The notes under the pieces were generated by a model. It ran no database searches, was not told where the DNA came from, and saw nothing but the letters and a program-made list of their open reading frames with translations. The translations under genes were made by a program, and so were the position numbers. Of a stretch of 16,160 nucleotides of DNA, positions 7,963 to 15,430 are shown piece after piece (position 1 is the stretch's first letter; every line of letters begins with the position of its first letter). The DNA comes from Dehalococcoidia bacterium UBA6627. GTDB taxonomy: Bacteria > Chloroflexota > Dehalococcoidia > UBA2979. The stretch is taken from NCBI GenBank assembly GCA_002455955.1, contig DKLZ01000089.1, forward strand, positions 1 through 16,160, written 5' to 3'.

Positions 7963-8631
7963 TTGAACTTCGATCGCACCGTTACGATCGTCGATTATGG
8001 CGCAGGGAATTTGCGCAGTGTTGCTCGCGCGGTAGCTCATGCCGGATATGAACCTTTCGTAACCTCTGAGTCGAGAGCGATAAACGATGCATGGGCTTTG
8101 ATTGTTCCTGGCGTCGGTGCGGCTGCCGATACTATGGATAATCTCCGAACACGACATCTCGATGTTCCGATCCATAATTACATAGATTCAGGTCGTCCTT
8201 TCCTCGGCATCTGTATGGGGATGCAGGCACTGTTTGAATTTTCAGAAGAAGGAGGGCAGCACGAATGTCTAGGAATACTTTCAGGACGAGTCGCACGTTT
8301 TCCATCTGAGCTAACTGTGCCACATATCGGTTGGAATACAGTTCATGTTGATGGCGACCATCCCGTTTTTAAGGACATTCCACCGGATGCCTACTTCTAT
8401 TTTGTTCACTCCTATCATGCTGAAACTGAGGATCAAAAAATCGTGATTGGCACGACAGATTACGAAACCAGGACGTTTCCATCTGTGGTGGGTCGTGAGA
8501 ACATAATCGCAACGCAGTTTCACCCCGAAAAATCAGGGGCGAACGGTCTAAAACTCTATGCAAATTTCATCCAGCTCGCTCGAGAACGAGGTTCTATCGC
8601 TCCCGATTCGGATGAGACTAGAAAAATCTGA
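7963..8631 (+). CDS. hisH: Imidazole glycerol phosphate synthase, glutamine amidotransferase subunit HisH
   Basis: HisH hydrolyses glutamine and passes ammonia to HisF. The product has 222 residues, of class I amidotransferase type. It shows DYGAGNLRSV (11-20), oxyanion loop VPGVGA (48-53), catalytic C84 in GICMGMQ, PHIGWN (120-125), and H187 with E189 in HPEKSG. The triad is complete. TTG at 7963 is chosen because a GGAGG lies at the right distance and the protein then begins normally. The last 15 or so residues are a polar extension. It is the first gene of hisH-hisA-hisF; hisA follows after 15 bases. Confidence 0.97.
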   Translation: MNFDRTVTIVDYGAGNLRSVARAVAHAGYEPFVTSESRAINDAWALIVPGVGAAADTMDNLRTRHLDVPIHNYIDSGRPFLGICMGMQALFEFSEEGGQHECLGILSGRVARFPSELTVPHIGWNTVHVDGDHPVFKDIPPDAYFYFVHSYHAETEDQKIVIGTTDYETRTFPSVVGRENIIATQFHPEKSGANGLKLYANFIQLARERGSIAPDSDETRKI

Positions 8632-8646
8632 AGCACAAAGGATTGC

Positions 8647-9363
8647 ATGATGGAAGTAATTCCTGCGGTCGATATACGAGGTGGTAGATGTGTGCGTTTA
8701 GAGCAGGGAGACTACACCCGTGAGACTGTATTTGGCGATGATCCCGTAAAGATGGCTATTCGCTGGTCAGCACTGGGGGCACGGCGCATTCATGTTGTTG
8801 ACCTCGACGGTGCACGAGATGGTAGTCAGGCAAATGCTGAGGTAGTTCGACAAATCGTTCAGACTGTCGATAGTTCTATTCAATGTGGTGGTGGGATCCG
8901 TGATATTTCGACACTTGAACATGTGATCGAAAGTGGGGTGAACAGGGTTGTTATCGGGACTGCGGCGGTTAAGGATCCGCAAATGCTGCGTGATGCTGTA
9001 GCAACGGTGGGCGACAGACTCATTGTTTCGGTTGATGCTCGAGAAGGATTCCTTAACTTAGAGGGTTGGACTGAATCTACAGATATCACACCTATAGCCT
9101 TTATCGATCGATTACAGGCGATGGGTGTTCAGCGGATCGTGTATACGGATATTTTGCGTGATGGTGTGGACGGTGGTCCAAATTTCGAAATGTATGAGCG
9201 ATTATCGGCTGAAACGTCAGTAAAGATAGTTGCTGCAGGTGGAGTAGGTAGCGTGCATGATCTTCAGCGGCTAGCGGATGCTGGAATCGAGGGTGCGATC
9301 ATCGGCCGAGCACTTTACCGAGGGGATATCGATCTTGCCGAGGCGATTGCAGCTGCAAAGTAA
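8647..9363 (+). CDS. hisA: Phosphoribosylformimino-5-aminoimidazole carboxamide ribotide isomerase HisA
   Basis: A TIM barrel of 238 residues catalyses the Amadori step before HisF. It has catalytic D9 in PAVDIRGG and D130 in VSVDAREG, phosphate loops CGGGIRD (80-86) and AAGGVGS (196-202), and YTDILRDGVDGGPN (166-179). The VDAREG...GWTE segment matches ordinary HisA rather than the HisA/TrpF bifunctional PriA of many actinobacteria. ATG-ATG at 8647/8650 follows AAAGG (8636-8640); either codon may be used. HisF follows after 58 bases, in which I see no signal. Confidence 0.97.
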   Translation: MMEVIPAVDIRGGRCVRLEQGDYTRETVFGDDPVKMAIRWSALGARRIHVVDLDGARDGSQANAEVVRQIVQTVDSSIQCGGGIRDISTLEHVIESGVNRVVIGTAAVKDPQMLRDAVATVGDRLIVSVDAREGFLNLEGWTESTDITPIAFIDRLQAMGVQRIVYTDILRDGVDGGPNFEMYERLSAETSVKIVAAGGVGSVHDLQRLADAGIEGAIIGRALYRGDIDLAEAIAAAK

Positions 9364-9421
9364 CTAAGCCGAAAGATGCTTATTACTAGCGTTCTCGCTA
9401 TTTGCCCCTGATCATTGCTGA

Positions 9422-10210
9422 ATGTTGACGAAACGAATTATTCCTTGTTTCGACGTCGCGGATGATCGTGTTGTGAAGGGTGTTTCGTTTGTGGAGTTGC
9501 GCGACGCGGGAGATCCGGTTGAGCTCGCGGCGAAATATGACTCCTCTGGCGCCGACGAACTGGTATTTCTAGATATCACTGCTTCATCCGACAACAGGAG
9601 AAGCATGTACGACTTGATCGCACGTACTGCTGATCAAGTGTTTATACCACTCACAGTTGGTGGTGGAGTTCGTTCCTCAGAAGACGTAAGAATGATGCTC
9701 GAAAAAGGTGCTGACAAAGTTTCGATGAATACAGCGGCTATCGAGCGACCGGAACTAATTAGTGAAGCTTCTCACCGCTTTGGGTCGCAGTGCATCGTAG
9801 TTGCTGTAGATGCGAAGAAGGTCGGTGATGAGAAATGGGAGATTTATACCCATGGAGGACGTACCTCAACAGGGCTGGATGCCGTGGAATGGGCACGTGA
9901 AGCAGTAGATCGTGGCTCAGGTGAGTTACTAGTTACATCCATGGATACTGATGGTCACCAGACTGGCTATGACATTCCCATGCTCCAGGCGATTAATGAG
10001 GCGGTAAGTGTCCCTATTATTGCCTCTGGTGGTGCTGGAGAACCTGAGCATCTCTATGAGGCACTCACTGCGGGCGGTGCCGATGCGGTACTTGCCGCGT
10101 CTATCTTTCACTTCGGTAAGTATGATATCGCTTACTTGAAGCAGTATCTGGAGCGACGAGGAGTTCCAATACGTCCCATTGACGTGCCGAACCGATCACT
10201 TAACTCTTAA
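9422..10210 (+). CDS. hisF: Imidazole glycerol phosphate synthase, cyclase subunit HisF
   Basis: HisF uses ammonia from HisH to convert PRFAR to imidazole glycerol phosphate and AICAR. The product is a TIM barrel of 262 residues with KRIIPCFDV at the start, catalytic D11 and D130 (VAVDAKK), phosphate loops TVGGGVRS (78-85) and ASGGAGE, and the ammonia-channel end of the barrel intact. ATG at 9422 has no clear Shine-Dalgarno. It is the last gene of the his cluster and is convergent with the F420 operon. The 66 bases after it lack a clear hairpin terminator, although TTATTTTT occurs near 10260. Confidence 0.98.
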   Translation: MLTKRIIPCFDVADDRVVKGVSFVELRDAGDPVELAAKYDSSGADELVFLDITASSDNRRSMYDLIARTADQVFIPLTVGGGVRSSEDVRMMLEKGADKVSMNTAAIERPELISEASHRFGSQCIVVAVDAKKVGDEKWEIYTHGGRTSTGLDAVEWAREAVDRGSGELLVTSMDTDGHQTGYDIPMLQAINEAVSVPIIASGGAGEPEHLYEALTAGGADAVLAASIFHFGKYDIAYLKQYLERRGVPIRPIDVPNRSLNS

Positions 10211-10276
10211 TATCAGGTTCTGGCGTTGAGATTCCAAATCACTCATGTCATTGTTCAGGTTATTTTTGCTCTCCGT

Positions 10277-10888
10277 TTATCGGCGGATGAAGTACGTCGC
10301 TAGATCAGGTACTGGTCGATCGAATGGAGAATAATCGGGAGCGGGATGACCTAGAGCAACTAGAGCCTGCGGCTGCCAGGATGCGTCGAGATCAAGAGCG
10401 GTACGCACTTCAGACTGCGCATAAGCAGGCGCTGATATCCAGTAAGCTCCAAGGCCACGTGCCGCTGCTACTAGTAAGATATTTTGAAGCGAAGCACCGA
10501 AAGAGTGTGTTGCAAGTGTCCATTCGGCGCGCGCTCTTCGTTCATCTACGTAGTAATTCAGACCCTCAGAGACAAGGCAGCCAAGCAACAATGTAGGTGC
10601 CCCTTCAATCTGCTCTCGAGATCTTTCCAGTAGTCGCTTGATCTTCTCTTCGGGAATTTGGTCGTGTTCGAGATCGGTTCGCCAGGCGGTTCCCATTGTT
10701 GTTGCGAGTTCTGTTCGACGTTGCTGAAGAACCTCAACGAACCGCCAAGGCTGTGTGTGATGTGGCGCGGGCGCAGTTAACCCAATTCTGACTAATGCCT
10801 CGACCTCATCCATGGTCAATGGTGGGCCGACAAGACCTCGAATCGATCGTCGGTTACGAATGACGTGCTCGACGTTTTCAATGCTCAC
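10277..10888 (-). CDS. FbiB C-terminal-like nitroreductase, probable dehydro-F420 reductase
   Basis: The product is an FMN-binding nitroreductase of 203 residues. It has NRRSIRGL (12-19), the signature APAPHHTQPWRF (39-50) typical of the FbiB C-terminal domain, and the C-terminal flavin-site segment GLGAYWIS (145-152). In actinobacteria this domain is fused to the CofE glutamyl ligase and reduces dehydro-F420-0 to F420-0. Here it stands alone; no CofE domain is encoded in the window. The GTG start overlaps the cofC stop in GTGA (10885-10888), so the two are translationally coupled, which strongly supports an F420 role. The enzymatic assignment is inference from family and neighbours. Confidence 0.85.
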   Translation of the reverse strand: MSIENVEHVIRNRRSIRGLVGPPLTMDEVEALVRIGLTAPAPHHTQPWRFVEVLQQRRTELATTMGTAWRTDLEHDQIPEEKIKRLLERSREQIEGAPTLLLGCLVSEGLNYYVDERRARAEWTLATHSFGASLQNILLVAAARGLGAYWISAPAYAQSEVRTALDLDASWQPQALVALGHPAPDYSPFDRPVPDLATYFIRR

Positions 10889-11547
10889 GGGGTCGTATTG
10901 TCTTCGGTGTGCAGAGTTAGTTCTTCGAGTATCGATGCTGTTGTAGGTCCAACGGATGCCCGAACTGATTCAAGGTCGTTCACTGTATCAACGTCTGAAG
11001 CTAAGGCGGCGATCGAAAGTTCACGTATGGTGATGCCAGTCTGCAGCGCATGCTCGCGATGCTTGCGACCTGACTCTGATCCGAACGCTATTTCTATTGC
11101 TGTCGGTGGTTTAATTCCGAGTACTGACGTGCCACCGTCATCCCCGGCCACCAGCAATACGATTCGTTCCTCTTCGGAAAGTGCATCGAGGCACATGAGA
11201 ACATGCTCGGAGGTGATCTGAGGGAGATCGCCTTGAATTATCAAGACTGCCATCGCATTGGTGATTTGTTCGTCAGCAAAGGCTTCTAAAATAGCGGCGT
11301 TTGTACCCAGGCCGCGGTCACGGATGATATGAGCTCCGTATGACATCGCGACCAGATCGACAGCAGGATCTGGTGTCACTACGAATACCGGCCCGTGACT
11401 ATGTTGAGTAATTGCAAGAAGCACATCTTCGAGCATTGCTAGGATCAGACGGCGTCGAGATTCACCACTGAGCGCTGGCCCGAGACGAGATTTGCCTTGG
11501 TTCAACGGGCCAACCGCGATGAGGATCGGGATGTCATTGTGGATCAA
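10885..11547 (-). CDS. cofC: 2-phospho-L-lactate / phosphoenolpyruvate guanylyltransferase (CofC/FbiD)
   Basis: The enzyme joins GMP from GTP to 2-phospholactate or phosphoenolpyruvate to give the CofD substrate. The product has 220 residues, a GT-A-like nucleotidyltransferase. It has PLNQGKSRL (14-22, lysine for the GTP phosphates), QGDLPQ (105-110), DDGGTSVLGIKPP (136-148) and DVDTVNDL (185-192), all in family order. TTG at 11547 overlaps the cofD stop in TTGA; no nearby in-frame ATG or GTG fits better. The adjacent dehydro-F420 reductase suggests phosphoenolpyruvate as substrate, by inference. The roughly 20-residue C-terminal tail is not recognised. Confidence 0.92.
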   Translation of the reverse strand: MIHNDIPILIAVGPLNQGKSRLGPALSGESRRRLILAMLEDVLLAITQHSHGPVFVVTPDPAVDLVAMSYGAHIIRDRGLGTNAAILEAFADEQITNAMAVLIIQGDLPQITSEHVLMCLDALSEEERIVLLVAGDDGGTSVLGIKPPTAIEIAFGSESGRKHREHALQTGITIRELSIAALASDVDTVNDLESVRASVGPTTASILEELTLHTEDNTTP

Positions 11548-12473
11548 GGTATTGCCACTGCGAGCAGTTCAGATGCTAAACGGGTTCGTCCTTTGTGGTC
11601 CCGCATCATGGTGTCCAGCACGATTGCATCGATCCCTAGTCTTTCGATCTCGGCCGTGAGTTGAGCGTCAATTTTGTCGATCACAAAGGTGTCAATCAAA
11701 TTGTTATATATACGTGCGACGCCAAGTGCTGATGTCTCATGTCCGAGTGAGCGCAGCATGTCGGCCGCCGGGCCTTTCACCGCTTTGCCACCGATGATTG
11801 GTGAGATCGCTACGCAGGGGACTGCACTCTTTAAGACAGCGTTACGCACACTGGAGATCGCCAACAGGGGATCGATCGATACGAACGGGTTGCTTGGTGC
11901 GATTACTAGTAAGTCGGCGCCGTCGATCGCTTCGACGACTCCAGGAGCAGGTTGAGCAGATTCAGCTCCAGGGAAACGGAACCCGATTACGGAGTCTTCG
12001 GCATGTCGTCGAACGAAGTAATCCTGAAACATTAGCTCGCCGTTTTCGGTGATCACGATTGTTGGATGCTTGTCGTTCGTGACTGGAATTAGCCGAGCCT
12101 TGATTCCGCGTGCGGTGGCCAGCGCAGTCGTTACCTCCGATAGTGTTGCCCCACTACGGAGTTGCTCGCTTCTCCAGATATGCGTGGCTAGATCACCGTC
12201 TCCAACGGTAAACCATTCGTCACCACTGAGAAGTCGCAGTTCCTCAAGGGCGACGTTCGTATCTCCCTCTAGTCCCCATCCGAATTTACCTTCCCGATGA
12301 GCAAGCGAATAAATGACTGTATCGATATCTGGGGAGATATGGAGACCATGCCATTGCAGGTCATCACTAACGTTACAAATAGCAGTAACCTCTGTCGGAT
12401 CGTCCACGACCCGAACGATGCCGTCTAGTAAACGTGCCGCTCCGACTCCACCGCAAAATACAACGACGCGCAA
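11544..12473 (-). CDS. cofD: 2-phospho-L-lactate transferase CofD/FbiA
   Basis: The enzyme transfers the phospholactyl or enolpyruvyl group from its GDP-linked donor to the deazaflavin Fo. Family motifs, numbered from an upstream GTG at 12482, are VVVFCGGVGAARLL (6-19), NVSDDLQWHGLHISPD (37-52), GWGLEGDT (68-75), LATHIWRS (98-105), IAPSNPFVSIDPLLAI (194-209) and SPIIGGKAVKGPAADML (227-243). I chose TTG at 12473 (Leu4 of the longer form). The minus strand has GAGAGGTG ending 6 bases before it, and the protein then begins MRVVVFCGG like other CofD proteins; from GTG at 12482 the same site would overlap the start. First gene of cofD-cofC-nitroreductase. Confidence 0.96.
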   Translation of the reverse strand: MRVVVFCGGVGAARLLDGIVRVVDDPTEVTAICNVSDDLQWHGLHISPDIDTVIYSLAHREGKFGWGLEGDTNVALEELRLLSGDEWFTVGDGDLATHIWRSEQLRSGATLSEVTTALATARGIKARLIPVTNDKHPTIVITENGELMFQDYFVRRHAEDSVIGFRFPGAESAQPAPGVVEAIDGADLLVIAPSNPFVSIDPLLAISSVRNAVLKSAVPCVAISPIIGGKAVKGPAADMLRSLGHETSALGVARIYNNLIDTFVIDKIDAQLTAEIERLGIDAIVLDTMMRDHKGRTRLASELLAVAIP

Positions 12474-12598
12474 AGACGACACCTCTCCAGCCCAGATGAC
12501 CTAACGCTGTCCCAGCGCTCCAGAGCTTGGTTAATCGAGAGCTTATCATTGCATTTGATGAAGGCAGATGCTTGTAGCGCTACGTTGGTCGTGATAAG

Positions 12599-13501
12599 TC
12601 ATCCGTTCAGATTGGCTTCACTTTCAATTGTTTGAACCTGACGGAAAGCTTCGATAGCGACTTGTATCTGCTCGTCATCGGGTGCACGGGTAGTGAGTCG
12701 CTGCAGAAGTAAGTTTGCTGTAAAGAGCCCACGGACAATTGGCCAGCGATTATGAAGCCCGCCGAAACGGATTGTTTCGTATGAGATGCCGGCGACTAAT
12801 GGGATGAGCAGCAACCTTGATCCGAATCGCCACCACAGAGGTTCGGTACCGACGAAGATAAATACGAGAGCAGAGACCACAGCGACGGTCAGCAGGAAAG
12901 ATGTTCCACAGCGCGGATGTTCGCGCGGATGGCGTCGAACTGCGGGTACGCTTAGTTCCAGTCCTTGCTCATAGGCGTGGATCGTCTGATGTTCTGCAGC
13001 GTGATACTGGAAAATTCTCTGAATTTCCTCCGATTGACCAATAAGCCACACATAGCTGATTAGTACACCTAGGCGCAGCACGCTCTCGATCAGTAGAGAC
13101 CACCAGGCCGATCCTAGTGTGTCATCCAGCCAGAATGTGGCGAGCACCGGTCCGAGGAAGAATGCAGCACTTGCTGCACTCAGCGTGAAAAATAATCCGA
13201 TCCATCCCGCTAGTCCGAGACGCTCTGGTTTTTGGTGGCCATCTGAATCACCTTCTGTGACCGAGCTTGCCCAACCCAAAGCACGGACGCCGATCGTGAG
13301 CGATTCGACGAGGACAGCGCCCCCCCTAATTAATGGGACGGCTCTTAACCGACTGGTGAACATTCCCGAGAGTTGTTCTGAGTAAGAGACGATTACCCCA
13401 TCGGATCTACGTACGGCGACCGCTACGGCGTTTGGTCCACGCATCATTACGCCTTCAACAACAGCCTGACCGCCATAAGTAGGTGCAGTTCGTTCGCCCA
13501 T
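12599..13501 (-). CDS. DUF1385 family membrane protein (YqhQ-like)
   Basis: The product has 300 residues. It opens with the family signature YGGQAVVEGVMMRG (9-22). About four membrane segments follow (roughly 99-123, 136-154, 201-218, 229-245), with a His-rich loop YHAAEHQTIHAYE (166-178) and HPRCGTSF (195-202) between the second and third. The C-terminus has LLLQRLTTRAPDDEQIQVAI (264-283), also typical. The His/Cys pattern hints at metal binding, but the family function is not established. ATG at 13501 is the first usable start; upstream in frame there are only about 25 codons without a start before a stop. The 116 bases behind it, to cofD, contain no clear terminator or promoter. Confidence 0.93.
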   Translation of the reverse strand: MGERTAPTYGGQAVVEGVMMRGPNAVAVAVRRSDGVIVSYSEQLSGMFTSRLRAVPLIRGGAVLVESLTIGVRALGWASSVTEGDSDGHQKPERLGLAGWIGLFFTLSAASAAFFLGPVLATFWLDDTLGSAWWSLLIESVLRLGVLISYVWLIGQSEEIQRIFQYHAAEHQTIHAYEQGLELSVPAVRRHPREHPRCGTSFLLTVAVVSALVFIFVGTEPLWWRFGSRLLLIPLVAGISYETIRFGGLHNRWPIVRGLFTANLLLQRLTTRAPDDEQIQVAIEAFRQVQTIESEANLNG

Positions 13502-13642
13502 TAGTTCACGGTACTCGGAGCATTCGTCGGCGACGACTGGATCGACATGAATATCAGAAGATAAAGCATCAATAATTGTCTGGGATTAGAAAGATCGATA
13601 TCTGTTGCAGATGTCAAAACTTCTATCAATCGATAGCGTCGG

Positions 13643-13927
13643 TCAGGATGCGTCCTCTGCCGTTTCGCTTTGCTCAGCAGCTGCAGTATCTCGCTGGTAG
13701 CGGCGGCGGAAGCGCTCGACACGACCTGCTGTATCCACCATCCGTTGTTCGCCGGTGAAGAAAGGATGACTGTCGGCTGTAACATCAAGCCGCACGACGT
13801 ACGCCTCGACACCGTCAATGGTGCGTCGTTCCTCAGAGGTCATCGTCGATCGTGTGAGGAACTCGTACCCATTAGAGAGATCGACGAAGAGTACTGGATG
13901 GTACTCGGGATGGATCTCCGGCTTCAC
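13643..13927 (-). CDS. rpmE2: 50S ribosomal protein L31, cysteine-free type B
   Basis: The product has 94 residues. It begins MKPEIHPEYHPV and contains FLTRSTM (28-34) and SHPFFTGEQRMVDTAGRVERF (53-73), so it is L31. The CxxC pairs of the zinc form are absent and the insertion around residues 35-50 matches type B (zinc-independent) L31. A charged tail of about 18 residues follows the conserved part. The GTG start overlaps the rpmA stop in GTGA (13924-13927), so synthesis is coupled to L27. The 141 bases after it, up to the DUF1385 ATG, hold no gene; a weak CTATC/GATAG hairpin lies just past the stop. Confidence 0.92.
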   Translation of the reverse strand: MKPEIHPEYHPVLFVDLSNGYEFLTRSTMTSEERRTIDGVEAYVVRLDVTADSHPFFTGEQRMVDTAGRVERFRRRYQRDTAAAEQSETAEDAS

Positions 13928-14187
13928 GCTACCTCCTGAAGTACCGAGACTCGCTTACGGCGACCCTTCGCATGCGGGCTGTATCGTACAATTCCGGGTA
14001 CTAGGGCAAAGAGTGTGAAGTCGCGACCAACACCCACGTTTTCACCTGGATGGAATCTAGTTCCTCGCTGTCGCACTAGGATTGACCCTGCGGTCACTTC
14101 CTGACCGTCATGGCGCTTTATTCCCAGACGCTTCGCTTTCGAGTCGCGCCCATTCCGAGTTGAGCCGCCTGATTTCTTGTGAGCCAT
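13924..14187 (-). CDS. rpmA: 50S ribosomal protein L27
   Basis: The product has 87 residues beginning MAHKKSGGSTRNGRDSKAKR, with HDGQEVTAGSILVRQRGTRF (26-45) and HPGENVGVGRDFTLFALVPG (46-65), all standard L27. The N-terminus lacks the cleavable extension of Firmicutes, so the flexible arm reaching the peptidyl-transferase centre is made mature. ATG at 14187 follows a weak GGA. It is the middle gene of rplU-rpmA-rpmE, 27 bases after rplU. Confidence 0.98.
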   Translation of the reverse strand: MAHKKSGGSTRNGRDSKAKRLGIKRHDGQEVTAGSILVRQRGTRFHPGENVGVGRDFTLFALVPGIVRYSPHAKGRRKRVSVLQEVA

Positions 14188-14214
14188 TGATTTGTTCCGT
14201 TTCGGTCGTGATCG

Positions 14215-14532
14215 CTAGGAGCCGGTCGCGATCGAGTTGATCTGTAATAAGGTTCTGTTTTGTCGATGGCCACGCGTTCGCTTCTGCCGAGTCTTGTTTT
14301 TGTAGTGGAAGAAGGTAACCTTTTTTGCTCGTTGGTGTTCTAGGACAGTCGCTGTCACTGAAGCGCCCGTGACTAATGGTGTACCAACAGTGGTGCTGTC
14401 GTCGTCTTCAACGACGAGTACATCTTCGATCGTTACTGTTGAGCCCTCCTCGACGTCGATCGAATCGACATCGATGTGGAGCCCTTCGTGTACACGGTAT
14501 TGCTTGCCGCCAGAGCGGATGATCGCGAACAT
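14215..14532 (-). CDS. rplU: 50S ribosomal protein L21
   Basis: From ATG at 14532 the protein begins MFAIIRSGGKQYRV, the standard L21 start, with 105 residues. GTG at 14541 would add three residues and is less likely. It contains VEEGSTVTIEDVLVVEDD, a variable acidic loop, and the C-terminal rRNA-binding segment KVTFFHYKNKTRQKRTRGHRQ. First gene of its operon, about 30 bases after the predicted transcription start. The obg gene usually seen downstream of rpmA is not present; rpmE takes its place. Confidence 0.97.
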   Translation of the reverse strand: MFAIIRSGGKQYRVHEGLHIDVDSIDVEEGSTVTIEDVLVVEDDDSTTVGTPLVTGASVTATVLEHQRAKKVTFFHYKNKTRQKRTRGHRQNRTLLQINSIATGS

Positions 14533-14569
14533 TGAAGTCACATCCGGAAAGTGTTAATCGAGTCAAACG

Positions 14570-14598
14570 AGTGTAGGTAGGTCCTGAGCGACGGTCAA
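14570..14598 (-). promoter_or_regulatory. Predicted strong promoter of rplU-rpmA-rpmE
   Basis: The minus strand has TTGACC (14598-14593), a 17-base spacer and TACACT (14575-14570), each one mismatch from consensus. Transcription should start near 14563, leaving about 30 bases before the L21 ATG. It lies in the 102-base gap shared with the divergent dedA-like gene. Confidence 0.65.
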
Positions 14599-14643
14599 CG
14601 CTTCGAGCATTCAGATTGAGCTGATCAACAGTGGAGTGTATGC

Positions 14644-15312
14644 GTGGAATTTTTTTTCGATATCTTGCGCGCGCCTTGGGACGCGATCAATTGGCTGACT
14701 GATGAGCTCTTCCTTTTTCTTTCAGACCTATTTGATCGTTTTGGAACACGAATTGTATTCATTGCTGCACTGATGGAAGCCACCGTCGGTATGGGTGTTG
14801 TTTTTCCCGGCGTTGCGCTGATGTTTTTGGGAGGCGCATATGCGGCAGATGATCCGAGCAAACTCTTATTTGTGTTCCTGCTTGCAGTAGTTGGAACGAT
14901 CATCGGCGACACGTTGTCGTACGTAATGGGGCGCAAGGGTGCACACCTCCTCCATCAGACTCGACTCAGCCCGTCGCTTCGTGCCGGTGAAGCAATGATG
15001 ACAGGGCGAACACTGTGGCTGATTCCGTTCTACCATCTTGCCAGTATTACCAGAGCGATAGGACCTTTCGGATCTGGTGCAGTGCGAGTGCCATTGAATA
15101 CTTGGATGCCACTCGACTACCTCGGAGCTGTAATCTCGAATCTGATCTGGGTCGGTGCCGGCGCTCTTTTTGGAACAGCGGTCTTAACCGAGGATGGGCG
15201 GATTGAAGAACATCCAGCATTGCGCATTGGGCTCGCTGCCGGTGCTTTCATTTGGTTCTATGTTGTCCAGAATGCGTTCGCCAAACGTTGGTCCGAGGTG
15301 GTCAAGCGTTAA
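14644..15312 (+). CDS. DedA/VTT-family membrane protein
   Basis: The product has 222 residues. The DedA pattern is visible: acidic E45 and VFPG (53-56) in a re-entrant-like first part, then GDTLSYVMGRKG (88-99), PFGSGAVRVPLNTW, and a late segment SNLIWVGAGALFG (165-177). A final membrane helix spans about 193-212. DedA proteins act in membrane lipid or undecaprenyl-phosphate transport and proton-motive-force homeostasis. The usual RF(I/V)PGxR box reads WLIPFYH (125-131), so both arginines appear replaced. GTG at 14644 is chosen because GGAG (14633-14636) lies 7 bases before it. An 8-T run occurs at codons 3-5. Confidence 0.85.
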   Translation: MEFFFDILRAPWDAINWLTDELFLFLSDLFDRFGTRIVFIAALMEATVGMGVVFPGVALMFLGGAYAADDPSKLLFVFLLAVVGTIIGDTLSYVMGRKGAHLLHQTRLSPSLRAGEAMMTGRTLWLIPFYHLASITRAIGPFGSGAVRVPLNTWMPLDYLGAVISNLIWVGAGALFGTAVLTEDGRIEEHPALRIGLAAGAFIWFYVVQNAFAKRWSEVVKR

Positions 15313-15313
15313 T

Positions 15314-15342
15314 CCACGACATAAGGCTAGTTGTGTGGTTTT
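15314..15342 (+). terminator. Weak Rho-independent terminator after the dedA-like gene
   Basis: Just after the TAA at 15310, CCAC(G)ACA (15314-15321) can pair with TGTGTGG (15332-15338): 7 pairs with one bulged G and a 10-base loop. TTTT follows (15339-15342). The stem is short and moderately stable. The rest of the gap to ftsH (to 15430) has AT-rich short inverted repeats but no clear terminator for ftsH. Confidence 0.4.
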
Positions 15343-15430
15343 GATTGAGATGTGCACTTCATTAACCGAATGGGTTGAACTATAAGCTCACGTAAGACGC
15401 GAGTTCATCCTTAATGAAGAACCGTTGATC

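Noticed and set aside
8647..9363. HisA as bifunctional PriA (HisA/TrpF)
   Set aside because: The VDAREG...GWTE region and the DILRDG segment match standard HisA; the PriA-type sequence of actinobacteria is not seen.
10211..10276. Bidirectional terminator between hisF and the nitroreductase
   Set aside because: TTATTTTT occurs but I could not form a convincing stem next to it on either strand.
12574..12583. 10-bp palindrome GTAGCGCTAC between DUF1385 and cofD
   Set aside because: Too short to be significant, it has no loop or T run, and is not placed as an operator of an identified promoter.
13502..13575. Possible N-terminal extension of the DUF1385 protein
   Set aside because: The frame is open for about 25 codons upstream but has no ATG, GTG or TTG before a stop, and the family signature already begins near ATG 13501.
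13501..13818. A 105-codon minus-strand frame overlapping rpmE and reaching the DUF1385 start
   Set aside because: Most of it lies in another frame of the clear L31 gene, its translation has no recognisable features, and its stop merely touches the DUF1385 ATG.
14394..14415. Inverted repeat TCGTCGT/ACGACGA within rplU
   Set aside because: A 7-bp stem arises from repeated Asp and Val codons in the acidic loop of L21; no T run follows.
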